A stretch of DNA of 64,000 bases. Origin: Ruficoccus amylovorans. GTDB taxonomy: Bacteria > Verrucomicrobiota > Verrucomicrobiia > Opitutales > Cerasicoccaceae. The DNA is taken from positions 124,001-188,000 of the forward strand of contig NZ_JACHVB010000034.1 of NCBI RefSeq assembly GCF_014230085.1, written 5' to 3'. The position numbers were made by a program, and so were the translations under genes. Shown piece by piece: positions 33,504-43,335 of the stretch (the first letter of the stretch is position 1; the number at the start of each line of letters is the position of its first letter). The notes beneath the pieces were generated by a model that saw nothing but the letters and a program-made list of their open reading frames with translations, had not been told where the DNA came from and searched no databases.

Positions 33504-34505
33504 TCAGAGTTGGGGCGGAAGGATCGGCGGTTTGTCCGTCTCGCGGACATAATCGCGACAGGCGGGGCTGCGTCGGACCTGGCGGCGGGTGTGGGCGACA
33601 CTCAGGGCGCGGTCAAAGTAGGCCGTGCGCACGACGCCGATGAAGCTGTCCCCGGCGTAAACGGGGTAAATCCGGTCCTTCTGCGCCCGGAAAAGCGGCG
33701 CGTAAAACTCCAGCGGCCAGCCTGCCTGGAGGATTGGTGTTTGGCTGGTGAGCGGGAAAATTTCCTCCGGGCGGGCGGGCAGGGTGACATCCGAGATGGT
33801 CAGCCCGGCGTAGGATTCGGTGTTGCGGAGTTGGCGGAACTCGACCTCGCCCCCGATCAGGATAAAAGCGAAGAGGGCGACCGTGAGCGGGCTTTGCAGG
33901 TAAAAGGCCGCCGCCGCGATGGCGATCACGCCGAGGACCTTGCCTGTGTGTACGGCCAGGCGCGTGGCCGTCAGGTAGTCGAACTTCAGGACCAGCAGCG
34001 CGCGCAGGATGCGCCCGCCGTCCATGGGGAAAATCGGGAGCAGGTTAAAAATCCCCATAGCGAGGTTCCAGATCATGAGCATGGTCAGGAATTCGCGTGG
34101 GTGCAGGCTGAAGGGGTTATAAAAGAGATAGCCGCCGGAAGACCCCAACACCGCGAAGAGCACCCCGGCGATGAGGAAGTTCATCAGCGGCCCGGCCAGG
34201 GTGATGACCAGTTCGCGCCCCGGCTCGCGCGGGATGTGGCTGAACTGCGCCATCCCGCCGATGGGCAGGAGCAGGATGCGGGGGATTTTTACCCCGTAGC
34301 GCCGGGCGGCAAAGCAGTGCCCGTACTCATGCAGGAGCACGGAGGCGAAAATAAAGAGCGTGTAAACCATGCCCCCGGCCACACCCGGCCAGCCCGCCGC
34401 GTCGTAGCCCCACATGCCGACCAGTATCAGCAGCAGCAGGAAGCTGGCGTGGACCTCCACCCGGATGCCGAAGAGGCGAAACAACTTGATTGACCACTTG
34501 CGCAT
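33504..34505 (-). CDS. Site-2 protease family (M50) membrane metalloprotease
   Basis: A 333-residue intramembrane zinc protease. H59, E60 and H63 are in the active-site motif LLHEYGHCFAARR, and the third ligand is the Asp of NLLPIFPMDGGR. GGMAQFSHIPREPGRELVIT and AGPLMNFL are typical of the SpoIVFB-like group III. The last 100 residues are soluble and could be a degenerate CBS-like region (SQTPILQAGWPLEFYAPLFR, YPVYAGDSFIGVVR). Such enzymes cleave membrane-bound regulators. It is divergent from the sigma-54 regulator with a 61-bp gap. Confidence 0.92.
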   Translation of the reverse strand: MRKWSIKLFRLFGIRVEVHASFLLLLILVGMWGYDAAGWPGVAGGMVYTLFIFASVLLHEYGHCFAARRYGVKIPRILLLPIGGMAQFSHIPREPGRELVITLAGPLMNFLIAGVLFAVLGSSGGYLFYNPFSLHPREFLTMLMIWNLAMGIFNLLPIFPMDGGRILRALLVLKFDYLTATRLAVHTGKVLGVIAIAAAAFYLQSPLTVALFAFILIGGEVEFRQLRNTESYAGLTISDVTLPARPEEIFPLTSQTPILQAGWPLEFYAPLFRAQKDRIYPVYAGDSFIGVVRTAYFDRALSVAHTRRQVRRSPACRDYVRETDKPPILPPQL

Positions 34506-34566
34506 GTCCGCTAGAGCATGAATGTCCTTCCCTCGGCATTACCGGGGTGCTATTAACTAATATTTC

Positions 34567-36222
34567 ATGAGCACGAAAAGTCCAGTCGTTCTGGTTATTG
34601 ATGACGACTCCGAGATCCGCTACACGCTGGAGCGGATTCTCTCGGCGCGCCAGTACCAGGTCGTCACCGCCGACAGTGGGGAGGAGGGCCTGAAGGTCGC
34701 CAAGGAGGCGAACCCGGTCGTCATCCTGCTGGATAACCGCATGGGCGGCATGACCGGGATCGAGACCCTCCAGCACCTGCGCCACGCCTGCCCGAAGGCC
34801 ATGGTCATCCTCATGACCGCCTTCGGCACAGCACAGACCGCCATCGAGGCGATGAAGTTCGGGGCCTTCGACTACATCATCAAGCCCTTCGATGTGAAAA
34901 AAATCCTCGGGTTGATCGAGAAAGCCGTCTCCGCCTACGAGGACTCCAATCAGGAAAAGGGCGGCGTCGCCCCCATCCTCAACAGCGAGGACTACAAGGA
35001 AGGTATCGTCGGCAGTTCGGAGCCGATGCAGGAGGTTTTGAAAATCATCGGCCAGGTCGCCGCCAGCGACGCCACGGTGATGATCACCGGCGAGAGCGGC
35101 ACGGGTAAGGAGCTCGTGGCCCGCTGTATTTACCAGCACAGCCACCGCAACGGCAAAGCCTTCATCGCCGTCAACTGTGCGGCTATCCCCGAGAACCTGA
35201 TCGAGAGCGAGCTTTTCGGGCACGAGAAGGGGTCTTTCACCGGGGCCACCGGTCAGCGCAAGGGCAAGTTCGAGTTGTGTGACGGGGGGACGATCTTTCT
35301 CGACGAGATCGGGGACATGTCACCCCCGACCCAGACAAAGATTCTCCGCGCCTTGCAGGAGGGGGAAATCCAGCGCGTGGGCGGGACCGAGACGATCAAG
35401 GTTGATGTCCGCCTCATCGCCGCCACCAACAAGAACCTGGAAAGCATGGTGGCCGAGAACACTTTCCGCGAAGACCTCTACTACCGCCTGAACGTCTTCC
35501 GCATTCGCCTGCCCAGCCTGCGGGAGCGCCTGGAGGACATCCCGATGCTGGTCGAGTACATGCTTCAGAAGCTGGTCAAAAACCGCAAGACCCGCGTCAG
35601 CCGTGTCTCGACAGACGCGCTGGCCATTCTTCAGGCCTACAATTGGCCGGGTAACGTCCGCGAGCTGGAGAATGTCATGTTCCGCAGCGCCGTGCTGGCC
35701 CAGGGCGACACCATCCTGCGCAAGGACCTGCCCGCCGAGATCGTCACCGCTGTCGGTGGCAAGGTGAAGACTTCACACACCCCGCCGCCCATACCGGTGG
35801 CCGATCCTTCCGCCTCAACTGCCCAGGCGGGCGAGCCGGAAGCTGTCGCTGCCTCCGACGTGGAAACGTCTGAGACGCCAGAGGCTGAGACCGGCTCCGG
35901 AGTGCCGGGATCAGCCGTCGAGGACGTCCCGCTCTTGGGCGGAGCTGCGGCTGATGCCTCTGGCGTGCCCGTTGGTTTGCCGGAAGATCGCTCGCTGGAG
36001 GTCGTTACCGCGCCCCGGATGACGCCGGACGAGGCTTTCGACCTGGCCTTTGCCACCGCGCTTGAGCGCGGCGAGACGAATGTGCTCGTCGAGGTGGAAA
36101 AGGAAATTATCCGCCGTGCGCTCGCCCATACCGGCGGTAACCAGGCCAAGGCGGCGACCATTCTCGGCATCACCCGCGCTACGCTCAAGAAACGTATGGA
36201 CATGTACGACATCACCGCGTGA
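34567..36222 (+). CDS. Sigma-54-dependent response regulator (NtrC family)
   Basis: A 551-residue transcription activator. The receiver domain (1-120) has acidic D12-D13, phospho-acceptor D56 in [10 protein letters not shown] and the conserved K in IIKPFDVKK. The AAA+ domain (about 145-385) has Walker [13 protein letters not shown], the sigma-54 contact loop [12 protein letters not shown] and Walker [13 protein letters not shown] long low-complexity Ala/Pro/Glu/Ser linker (about 400-490) follows, then a Fis-type HTH ([20 protein letters not shown]). The linker is unusual in length. No kinase gene is adjacent; the nearest, at 37.6 kb, is on the other strand beyond prfB. Confidence 0.94.
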   Translation: MSTKSPVVLVIDDDSEIRYTLERILSARQYQVVTADSGEEGLKVAKEANPVVILLDNRMGGMTGIETLQHLRHACPKAMVILMTAFGTAQTAIEAMKFGAFDYIIKPFDVKKILGLIEKAVSAYEDSNQEKGGVAPILNSEDYKEGIVGSSEPMQEVLKIIGQVAASDATVMITGESGTGKELVARCIYQHSHRNGKAFIAVNCAAIPENLIESELFGHEKGSFTGATGQRKGKFELCDGGTIFLDEIGDMSPPTQTKILRALQEGEIQRVGGTETIKVDVRLIAATNKNLESMVAENTFREDLYYRLNVFRIRLPSLRERLEDIPMLVEYMLQKLVKNRKTRVSRVSTDALAILQAYNWPGNVRELENVMFRSAVLAQGDTILRKDLPAEIVTAVGGKVKTSHTPPPIPVADPSASTAQAGEPEAVAASDVETSETPEAETGSGVPGSAVEDVPLLGGAAADASGVPVGLPEDRSLEVVTAPRMTPDEAFDLAFATALERGETNVLVEVEKEIIRRALAHTGGNQAKAATILGITRATLKKRMDMYDITA

Positions 36223-36320
36223 CCTCACCTTGGGCCTTGCCCTCCCGTGTCCCGGATATTCTTCCTTTTCCGGCCATCCAGCCATTGAACCCATTAACCA
36301 TTTTTTAGAAAGCTCATCCC

Positions 36321-37467
36321 ATGACCATTGAACCCGAATTGCGTTCCCACATCGACGAAATCTCCAAGAGAGCCGGATACCTCTGGAGGTATCTTTGACG
36401 TCGCGGGCAAGCAGAAACGCATAGCCGAGCTGGAGGAGCAGATGGGCTCCCCCTCGTTCTGGGACAGCCAGGAAAATGCCCAGAAGGTCATCTCGGAGTC
36501 AAACCAGCTCAAGGGCACGATCAGTGGCATTGTTGACTACAAGGTCAAGGTCGATGACATGAAAGCCCTGGCCGAACTGGTCGAGGAAGCTGACGCCGAA
36601 GAGGGCGAGGAGTTTCAGGGTGAACTGGCCAGTAGCGTCGAGACGCTGCTGGAGGAGTTGGACGAGATCGAGATCCAGTCCTTCCTCTCCGGACCGATGG
36701 ACAAGAACAACGCCATCCTCAGCATCCATGCCGGGGCCGGTGGCACCGAGTCATGCGACTGGGCGGACATGCTTTTGCGCCAGTACACGCGCTGGGCCGA
36801 GCGCCGGGGCTTCACTGTCGAAGTGCTCGATATCGGGCCGGGTGAAGAGGCCGGGATCAACAGCGCCTCCCTGCGTATCATTGGCCCCTACGCCTATGGC
36901 TATTGCAAGGCCGAGCGCGGCGTCCACCGCCTGGTGCGGATTAGCCCCTTCGACTCGAACAAACGCCGTCACACCTCGTTCAGCTCGGTGGACGTGATCG
37001 CCGAAATCGAGGACGACATCGACATCGAAGTCCGCGACGAGGATCTGCGCATCGACACCTACCGCGCCAGCGGCAAGGGCGGCCAGCACGTCAACAAGAC
37101 GGACTCGGCCGTGCGCATCACGCACTTGCCGACGAACATCGTCGTGCAGTGCCAGAACGAGCGTTCGCAGCACAAAAATAAGGCCAGCGCGATGAAGCAG
37201 CTCAAGTCCCGCCTCTATGAATATGAGCAGGACAAAAAGCGCTCCGAACTGGAGAAGTTTTACGGCGAGAAGGGCGAAATCGGCTGGGGCAATCAGATCC
37301 GCAGCTACGTCTTCCAGCCCTACCAGATGGTCAAGGACCTGCGCACCGGCGTCGAAACCGGTAACATCCAGGCCGTGCAGGACGGCGACCTCGACAACTT
37401 CATCCACGCCTGGCTGCGCGCCGGTTGCCCCACCTCCCGCAACAAGGAAATCAAGATCGAGGATTAA
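36321..37467 (+). CDS. prfB: Peptide chain release factor 2, with programmed +1 frameshift
   Basis: RF2 recognises UGA and UAA and triggers peptide release. The zero frame starts at the ATG at 36321 ([19 protein letters not shown]) and reaches an in-frame TGA at 36396-36398. A +1 slip on CTT gives the downstream frame [17 protein letters not shown] from 36397, so the coding parts are 36321-36395 and 36397-37467, 381 residues in all. The slip site is the classical one: GGAGG three bases before CTT TGA C. SPF is in [17 protein letters not shown] and GGQ in [16 protein letters not shown] start at 36328 in the downstream frame would give a nonsense N-terminus. Confidence 0.97.
36384..36399 (+). 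promoter_or_regulatory. RF2 autoregulatory frameshift site
   Basis: TGGAGGTATCTTTGAC: an internal Shine-Dalgarno (GGAGG, 36385-36389), TAT, the slippery CTT (36393-36395), the in-frame stop TGA and the following C. Low RF2 slows termination at this TGA and favours the +1 shift, so RF2 controls its own level. Confidence 0.95.
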
Positions 37468-37610
37468 GTCACGCGGACAGCGTGAGATGATGAGAAAATA
37501 AGACTGAAAAACTTCGCTCTGTCTCTCCCGTTTCGAATCGGAGGGGAGCTGGTTGTCCCCATCCTCCGGAGGCATGGGCCTGCACTTGAGGTTTCGATGG
37601 TAGGGGCGAG

Positions 37611-38705
37611 TTATCCCCCTGCTACTTCCTGCGCCGCAAAGTGCAGAGTGAACGTCGTGCCCACATTGACCTGGCTGCTGACCTCGATGTGACCGCCGAG
37701 CTCGCGCAGATGGCAAGCGATCAGATAGAGGCCGATTCCTTTGCCATCCTTGTTGTTATGGAATTTCTCATGTAGCCTGAAGATGCGATCCTTTTGGGAT
37801 TCGCTGTCGAAGCCGATTCCATTGTCCGTGTAGCGAATTTGCTTTTCTCCATCCACTAGCCGGGTCTCGATGGTGATTTGCGGGGCGCGGTCCGGATGGG
37901 CGTACTTGATCGAGTTCGTGATCAGGTTGAGGAAGATCCCCTCCAGATATGATTGCTTGAAAACCAAGGTGTCGAACGCTTTCAAGTCCAGCGTGATCCG
38001 GGCATGAGCGCCAGCGATCAGGTAGGAGAGGGGCTTTTGGACTTTTTCGACCGTTTTTTCAATCGAGAGGGTTTCGAGCTGCACGTCTGCGGCGTGGCCT
38101 TGCTCGATTTGATCGAGGTAGCGGTTCAGCATCTGCTCCAGCTCCTCTGCGGCCCCGCTGAGCATGTGGATGAATTCCTGCGTCTGCGGGTCGGTGATTT
38201 TGCTGTGGTCAAGAAGGCTGAAGATCGAGATCAGGTTTGCCACCGGTGTGCGTAAATCATGCGAGGTGGCGTAGTTCATCTGCTTCAGGCGTTCGTTTGT
38301 GCGGGTCATTTCAGCCAGCATGGAGTTACGAGCTTCCTCGTGCTCTTTGTACAAGGTGATGTTTTTAGCGATCGCATAGACCAGGTTTTTCTCCTTTTGG
38401 GGGATGGAGTTCCAACACAGCCAGACGGTTTCACCATCCTTGGTCAGGTAGCGGTTTTCATAGTTGATAAGGGGCTTGCCGGCGTACAGGTTGCGCCGAT
38501 GGGTTTCGGTCAGGGTTTGGTCCTCGGGGTGGACGAAGGTGTTGATCGGCCGGGCGAAAAGCTCGGCTTCGGTATACTTCAGTAGCCGGCAAAGGGCTGG
38601 GCTGATTTTCTTAAAATACCCGTCAAAACCGGCAATACACAGCAGCTCAGGCAACGATTCAAAAAAGGGCTCAAGTGAATACTCGGAAGTATTTTGTATG
38701 CTCAT
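37611..38705 (-). CDS. PAS-domain sensor histidine kinase
   Basis: A 364-residue cytoplasmic kinase with no membrane segment. A PAS domain (about 12-120: LPELLCIAGFDGYFKKISPA, NRYLTKDGETVWLCW) precedes a short coiled coil and the HisKA helix with H149 in YATSHDLRTPVANL. The ATPase domain has the N box NLITNSIKYA, DNGIGFD and GKGIGLYLIACHLRELGG. No response-regulator gene is next to it; the sigma-54 regulator 1.4 kb away is in the opposite orientation and may or may not be its partner. The sensed signal is presumably intracellular. Confidence 0.93.
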   Translation of the reverse strand: MSIQNTSEYSLEPFFESLPELLCIAGFDGYFKKISPALCRLLKYTEAELFARPINTFVHPEDQTLTETHRRNLYAGKPLINYENRYLTKDGETVWLCWNSIPQKEKNLVYAIAKNITLYKEHEEARNSMLAEMTRTNERLKQMNYATSHDLRTPVANLISIFSLLDHSKITDPQTQEFIHMLSGAAEELEQMLNRYLDQIEQGHAADVQLETLSIEKTVEKVQKPLSYLIAGAHARITLDLKAFDTLVFKQSYLEGIFLNLITNSIKYAHPDRAPQITIETRLVDGEKQIRYTDNGIGFDSESQKDRIFRLHEKFHNNKDGKGIGLYLIACHLRELGGHIEVSSQVNVGTTFTLHFAAQEVAGG

Positions 38706-38927
38706 CGGTTTGATTCCTTCATGATTAATCGGGCATAGCCTACAAGAATGCCATTCCGGGCAAAGATCAAGCGATCATGCGCTGGCCGCTTTGGGGAGGC
38801 AGCGGTAGGGCTGGGCGACTCATCGCCCGCGGAGGCTGCCAGGAAAAACGCATCCCCGGCTTGCCGTGGGGCGGAAAAGGTTTCCCCTTAGTCGTTTTAC
38901 CACCTAAGGATGTAAGCCTTACTTGCC

Positions 38928-40337
38928 ATGCCCTCGCTCGACTATCAGACCATCAAGGCCTCGCTGGAGGCCCAGCCGCTATTTGAAGACAAGACCTGGC
39001 GCCTCTCGCCCGAGGCGTGGCCGCTCACGCCCGCGCAGGTGCGCGAGATCGAGCTGATCGGGGAGGCTTGCCGGGACTTTTACCTCGCGCTCGATACGCT
39101 CTACCGCCGCTCGTGGCAGGGTAAGAACCTCTTGCGCAACAAGGAACTCATCGCCCCGTGGGTGGCCGACTACCTCGACCGTGGCAAGCCCATGCGCGTG
39201 ATCGAGCACGCCCGGCATGAGCAGTTCAAGGGGCTGATGCCGCAGGTGCTCCGGCCCGACTTGCTCCTGACCGATGACGGCTTTGCCCTGACCGAGATGG
39301 ACTCGGTGCCGGGCGGTATCGGACTAACCGATTTCTTGAACGAACTCTACGCGCAGGGGGACGACTCGGCTGTGATTGGCGGAGCCGCCGGGATGCGTCA
39401 CGCTTTTTACAAAGCCCTGGCCGCGACCAAGCCCGAGGTCTCCAACCCGTTGATCGCGGTCGTGGTCAGCGACGAGGCCGACACCTACCGGCCCGAGTTC
39501 GAGTACCTCGCGGCACGGCTGCGTGAGGAGGGTAAGCGCGTTTACGTCTATCACCCGACGGACATTATGCCGCTGGGCCGGACGCTCTGCGTCAACGTGG
39601 AGGGAAACCCAGAGCCCATCGACATCATTTACCGTTTCTTCGAGCTGTTTGATTTGGGGAATGTATCCACAGCCCAATACATCCTGGAAGCCGCCGAGAG
39701 CGGCGACGTCGTGGTGACGCCACCCATGAAGGCCTACCAGGAGGAAAAGCTCAACCTCGCCCTGCTGCACCACCATGTGCTGGATGATTTCTGGCGCGAG
39801 AACCTGCCCAAGCGTTCCTACAAAGTGCTGAAAAAGATCGTCCCGCACTCGTGGATCATGGACCCGGTCGAGCTTCCCCCCAACGCCGTGCTCGACGCCC
39901 CGCACGCGCAGGGTAAGCCCATCCGCCGCTGGGAGGAACTGGGCGAGGCCACGCAAAAAGAGCGCAACCTCATTATCAAGGCGAGCGGTTTCCACGAGCT
40001 GGCCTGGGGCGCGCGCAGTGTCGTGCTCGGCTCCGACGTGTCCAAGAGTGACTGGCAGGAGGGTATCGCCGAGGCCGTGGCTATGGCTGACTCCACCCTG
40101 CATGTGTTGCAGGATTACCACAAGCCCTGCCGTACACCGCATCCGGTTTACAACGAGGAGGGCAAGGCCACGCCCATGCAGGGGCGCCTTCGCCTGTGTC
40201 CGTTTTATATGATCGAGGATGAGAAAGCGTCGCTGAACGGGATACTCGCTACTTTCTGTCCGGCAGATAAAAAAATCATCCACGGGATGCGTGACGCGGC
40301 CATGTTGCCCTGCAAGGTGGCAGAAACGGCTTCGTAA
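38928..40337 (+). CDS. Putative ATP-grasp-fold protein, uncharacterised
   Basis: A 469-residue soluble protein. I recognise no exact family, but the layout resembles pre-ATP-grasp and ATP-grasp ligases such as glutathionylspermidine synthase and COG2308: LMPQVLRPDLLLTDDGFALT, EMDSVPGGIGLTDFLNELY (compare the E-N/D-T-P block of that group), VVVSDEADTYRPEFEYLAAR, IDIIYRFFELFD, and a late NLIIKASGFHELAWGARSVV that could be the ATP-binding lysine strand. If correct it would be a carboxylate-amine ligase. The gene stands alone, with a clear terminator after it. It is 28 kb from the other ATP-grasp gene. Confidence 0.6.
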   Translation: MPSLDYQTIKASLEAQPLFEDKTWRLSPEAWPLTPAQVREIELIGEACRDFYLALDTLYRRSWQGKNLLRNKELIAPWVADYLDRGKPMRVIEHARHEQFKGLMPQVLRPDLLLTDDGFALTEMDSVPGGIGLTDFLNELYAQGDDSAVIGGAAGMRHAFYKALAATKPEVSNPLIAVVVSDEADTYRPEFEYLAARLREEGKRVYVYHPTDIMPLGRTLCVNVEGNPEPIDIIYRFFELFDLGNVSTAQYILEAAESGDVVVTPPMKAYQEEKLNLALLHHHVLDDFWRENLPKRSYKVLKKIVPHSWIMDPVELPPNAVLDAPHAQGKPIRRWEELGEATQKERNLIIKASGFHELAWGARSVVLGSDVSKSDWQEGIAEAVAMADSTLHVLQDYHKPCRTPHPVYNEEGKATPMQGRLRLCPFYMIEDEKASLNGILATFCPADKKIIHGMRDAAMLPCKVAETAS

Positions 40338-40373
40338 AGCTGGTCGATTGCAACGGATTTGTAACAGCACTGT

Positions 40374-40409
40374 AAAGGCGCTCGGGCATTGGCCCCGGGC
40401 GCTTTTTTT
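40374..40409 (+). terminator. Rho-independent terminator
   Basis: Stem GCGCTCGGG / CCCGGGCGC (one G-U pair) with a CATTGGC loop followed by seven T residues, 40 bp after the ATP-grasp-like gene. It separates that gene from the TonB cluster. Confidence 0.9.
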
Positions 40410-40522
40410 ATGCCCGCTTTTGTTACGAAAACGGCCGCTCGTTACCGAACTTTAACATTAGAATCCTAGTCAGCGCGGGGATTTTTTGCTGATTAGGCAG
40501 CTTTCCTGAACCTTTTGTGTCT

Positions 40523-41287
40523 ATGAAGCTGAAGCCTTTGTTAATCACCACGCTCTGCCTGGCAGCGGCCCCGCTGTTCGCCCAGGACGAATCCCCTGTG
40601 AAGCAGGCGAAGAGCAAACTCGATAAGTGGGTCGAGACCCAGCAACTCATCTCCGAGGAGAAAAATGAGTGGGCGGTCGAGAAGGGAATCCTGGAGGACA
40701 CGCGCAAGCTGCTGCAGGACGAACTCGAAATGCTTGATACTAAGATCGAGCAGCTTGAGTCCGACTCGACTGAGGGTGACAAGGAGCGCGACGGCCTCTT
40801 GCTGGAACGTGTCGAGTACATGCGTGCGCAGAACTTTCTGGAGGAGTCGGTTCGCGGCCTGGAGCAGAAGCTGCTCACGCTTACGCCGGAGTTTCCGGTG
40901 CCGCTGCGCAAGAGCCTAGACACCTTTGTCGTGCGTATCCCGACGGACCCGAAGAAGGCGAACGTCTCGCTCTCCGACCGTGTGCTGAACGTGGTCGGTA
41001 TCCTCAGCCAGACCGAGCGCTTTAACCGCGACGTGCATCTCTATGGCGAGACCGAGAAGATGGGCGAAGGCGAGCCGCGCCAGGTCTGGCGGGTGTACTG
41101 GGGCCTGGCGGGCGCCTACTACGTGGACGACCAGGGCAAGCTCGCCGGTATCGGCGCAGTCGGCGACGAGGGGTGGACCTTTACCCCCGCCAACGAGCTT
41201 GCGCCCCAGCTTGCGCTCCTGCGTGGGATCAAGGAAGGGACCGTGGACGCGATTACCTTCATCCCGCTTCCGGCCAGCATTCAGTAA
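40523..41287 (+). CDS. DUF3450 family exported coiled-coil protein
   Basis: A 254-residue protein with a signal peptide (MKLKPLLITTLCLAAAPLFA, cut before QDESP) and a long helical coiled coil (about 25-125) followed by a globular end (ERFNRDVHLYGETEKMG, WRVYWGLAGAYYVDDQGKLA). It matches DUF3450, regularly the first gene of TtpC-type TonB clusters in marine bacteria. The protein is periplasmic and its exact role is unknown. I use the ATG at 40523; a GTG two codons earlier is also open. The gene begins the TonB operon. Confidence 0.85.
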   Translation: MKLKPLLITTLCLAAAPLFAQDESPVKQAKSKLDKWVETQQLISEEKNEWAVEKGILEDTRKLLQDELEMLDTKIEQLESDSTEGDKERDGLLLERVEYMRAQNFLEESVRGLEQKLLTLTPEFPVPLRKSLDTFVVRIPTDPKKANVSLSDRVLNVVGILSQTERFNRDVHLYGETEKMGEGEPRQVWRVYWGLAGAYYVDDQGKLAGIGAVGDEGWTFTPANELAPQLALLRGIKEGTVDAITFIPLPASIQ

Positions 41288-41316
41288 ACATTTTCGCTTT
41301 AAACTTTCTTCCTGAT

Positions 41317-42711
41317 ATGAACCCGTTCAAGTCATTTACCGCCGGTCTGCTTGGTCTGCTGGTTGTCACTTCCGGTCTGTGCGCGCAGCAGGACTTCAAT
41401 GCGGTCGGCGCGGGCGTCGATGCGGACCTCAAGGCCGCTCAGCAGCAGCTCGCCGACCTGCGCGAGCAGATCGCGCAGGAGAAGATCCCCCTCGCCCGCG
41501 AGATCAACGAACTGGAAAAGCAGGTGCTGCAAAAGACCCGCGAGGCCGAGCGCCTGCTCAAAGTCAGCGACAGCCGCACCATCGCCTTGGGTGATTTGCG
41601 TAAGCAGGTTAATTCGCTGCGCGACACCAACAAGTATATTTCCGACCGGCTGACGGAATTCGTCAACAGCCTCAACTCGCAGATGTCAGTCAGCGAGCGC
41701 CAGCACTACGGCGCGGTCCTCGACGCGGCCAAGAACGCTCCGGTCGATGTCAACCTGAGCGAAGAGGACAAGCTGGGCAAGCAGCTTGATGTCGTGGACA
41801 TGGCATTGGACCGACTGGACGACCAGATCGGCGGCTTTGTCTTTGAGGGCTCGGCGCTCTCGCCTGAAGGCGTGCTCAAAGAGGGCAAGTTCGCCATCTT
41901 TGGCCCGTCACTGTTCTTTTCCTCCAACGACGGCAGCGTCGTCGGTCTGATCGAAGACCGCTCCAACGTGGCCGACCCGGTCGTGGTGGACGTGCCGGTC
42001 AACTTCAACGCGGGCCTGACTGACCTCATCACCACCGGACAGGGCGTGGTCGCCGCCGACCCTTCTGGCGGCAAGGCGATCAAGGTTGAGAAACAGCGCG
42101 AGACATATTTCCAGCACATCCAGAAAGGGCAGATCGTTGGTTACGTGATTATCGGTTTGGGCCTGCTCGCGCTTATGTTGGGGCTGTTCAAGGTTGCCGA
42201 GATCGGCAGCTTCGCCACGACTAAAAAGAGCGACGTGCAGGAGACGCTCGATCTCCTCGCCACCGACAACCAGGCCGAGGCTCTCAAGCGCGCCGAGCGC
42301 ATCAAGGGCGAGGCCGGAGAAATGCTGGTCGAGGGCGTTGCCCACTTTAAGGAAAAGCGCGGCGTGATCGAAGAGCTCATGTTCGAGAAGATCCTCAAGG
42401 TGCGACCGCGTCTGGAGCGTTTCCTTCCCTTCCTGGCCATCACTGCTGCGGCTGCTCCGCTGCTCGGGCTGCTGGGGACGGTCATCGGGATGATCAAGAC
42501 CTTTAACCTGATTACCATTTTCGGCACGGGCGATGCCCGTTCGCTCTCGACGGGGATTTCCGAGGCGCTCGTCACGACCGAGCTGGGCCTGACTGTGGCC
42601 ATCCCGATCCTCATTCTGCACGGGCTGCTCTCGCGCTATGCCAAGCGCAAACTCGCCTCGATGGAGGAGAGCGCCGTCTCCTTCGTCAACGGCATCAGCA
42701 CGATGAAGTAA
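41317..42711 (+). CDS. MotA/TolQ/ExbB proton-channel protein with periplasmic coiled coil (TtpC-like)
   Basis: A 464-residue inner-membrane protein. A signal peptide (MNPFKSFTAGLLGLLVVTSG) leads to a periplasmic coiled coil (about 30-115) and a beta-rich domain. The ExbB-type part follows: a first membrane helix (GYVIIGLGLLALMLGLF), and the two conserved late helices with AAAAPLLGLLGTVIGMIKTF and EALVTTELGLTVAIPILILH. This long architecture is that of TtpC in the Vibrio TonB2 system, which assists a separate short ExbB. The start is the ATG at 41317, 29 bp after the DUF3450 gene. Confidence 0.92.
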   Translation: MNPFKSFTAGLLGLLVVTSGLCAQQDFNAVGAGVDADLKAAQQQLADLREQIAQEKIPLAREINELEKQVLQKTREAERLLKVSDSRTIALGDLRKQVNSLRDTNKYISDRLTEFVNSLNSQMSVSERQHYGAVLDAAKNAPVDVNLSEEDKLGKQLDVVDMALDRLDDQIGGFVFEGSALSPEGVLKEGKFAIFGPSLFFSSNDGSVVGLIEDRSNVADPVVVDVPVNFNAGLTDLITTGQGVVAADPSGGKAIKVEKQRETYFQHIQKGQIVGYVIIGLGLLALMLGLFKVAEIGSFATTKKSDVQETLDLLATDNQAEALKRAERIKGEAGEMLVEGVAHFKEKRGVIEELMFEKILKVRPRLERFLPFLAITAAAAPLLGLLGTVIGMIKTFNLITIFGTGDARSLSTGISEALVTTELGLTVAIPILILHGLLSRYAKRKLASMEESAVSFVNGISTMK

Positions 42712-42731
42712 ATCCTCCGCTGTAGCGAAAT

Positions 42732-43331
42732 ATGGATACAAACGAAACCATCCGGCAGATACTGACCATCTGGGCCAACGGCGGCTGGGTCATGTACCCG
42801 CTGGCGCTGCTCTCGGTGTTGCTGTACGCCACGGCGTTTCAGACCCTGCTCTACCTGCGCGGGACCAACCTGGGGCGCTTCGATGCGGACAAGTGGAACG
42901 CCTGGGTGCGCGAGCCCGAGTCCGGCGAAGGCCGGGTGGGGGAAATCCTTCGCTATGTGCTGGGCGGAAAGATGACGCAGAAGAGTATCCGCAACCGCTT
43001 CGACGAGGTGCGTATCTCCATGATCGGTATGATCGAGCGGCGCACGGTTTTCGTCTCTTCGCTGGTGGCGACAGCTCCGCTCATGGGACTGCTGGGCACG
43101 GTCATCGGCATGTTGCTGACCTTTGCCGCGCTCTCGCAGGGCGGAGGCAGCGACACAGCCGGAATGGTGGCCGACGGTATCCGCAAGGCGCTCATCACGA
43201 CGCAGACTGGGCTGACCATCGCGTTGCCGGGAGTGTTTTTTGTCATGGTGATCCGCCGTAAACGCCACTCCATCGAGGCCCACATCGCCCGGCTGGAGAG
43301 CATGACCCTTTCCCAACTCAAAGTCGAATAA
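42732..43331 (+). CDS. exbB: ExbB proton-channel subunit
   Basis: A 199-residue membrane protein of the ExbB/TolQ family with three membrane helices: GGWVMYPLALLSVLLYATAF, then ATAPLMGLLGTVIGMLLTFA and ALITTQTGLTIALPGVFFVM. With the ExbD proteins it forms the proton-driven motor that powers TonB. It lacks the periplasmic extension of the preceding channel gene, and both are needed in TtpC-type systems. The spacing is 20 bp from the gene before and 4 bp to the first exbD. Confidence 0.94.
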   Translation: MDTNETIRQILTIWANGGWVMYPLALLSVLLYATAFQTLLYLRGTNLGRFDADKWNAWVREPESGEGRVGEILRYVLGGKMTQKSIRNRFDEVRISMIGMIERRTVFVSSLVATAPLMGLLGTVIGMLLTFAALSQGGGSDTAGMVADGIRKALITTQTGLTIALPGVFFVMVIRRKRHSIEAHIARLESMTLSQLKVE

Positions 43332-43335
43332 CGTC

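Noticed and set aside
36328-36396. Direct start of prfB at 36328 without frameshift
   Set aside because: It would give an N-terminus unlike any RF2; the zero-frame start at 36321 plus the slip site restores the family N-terminus.
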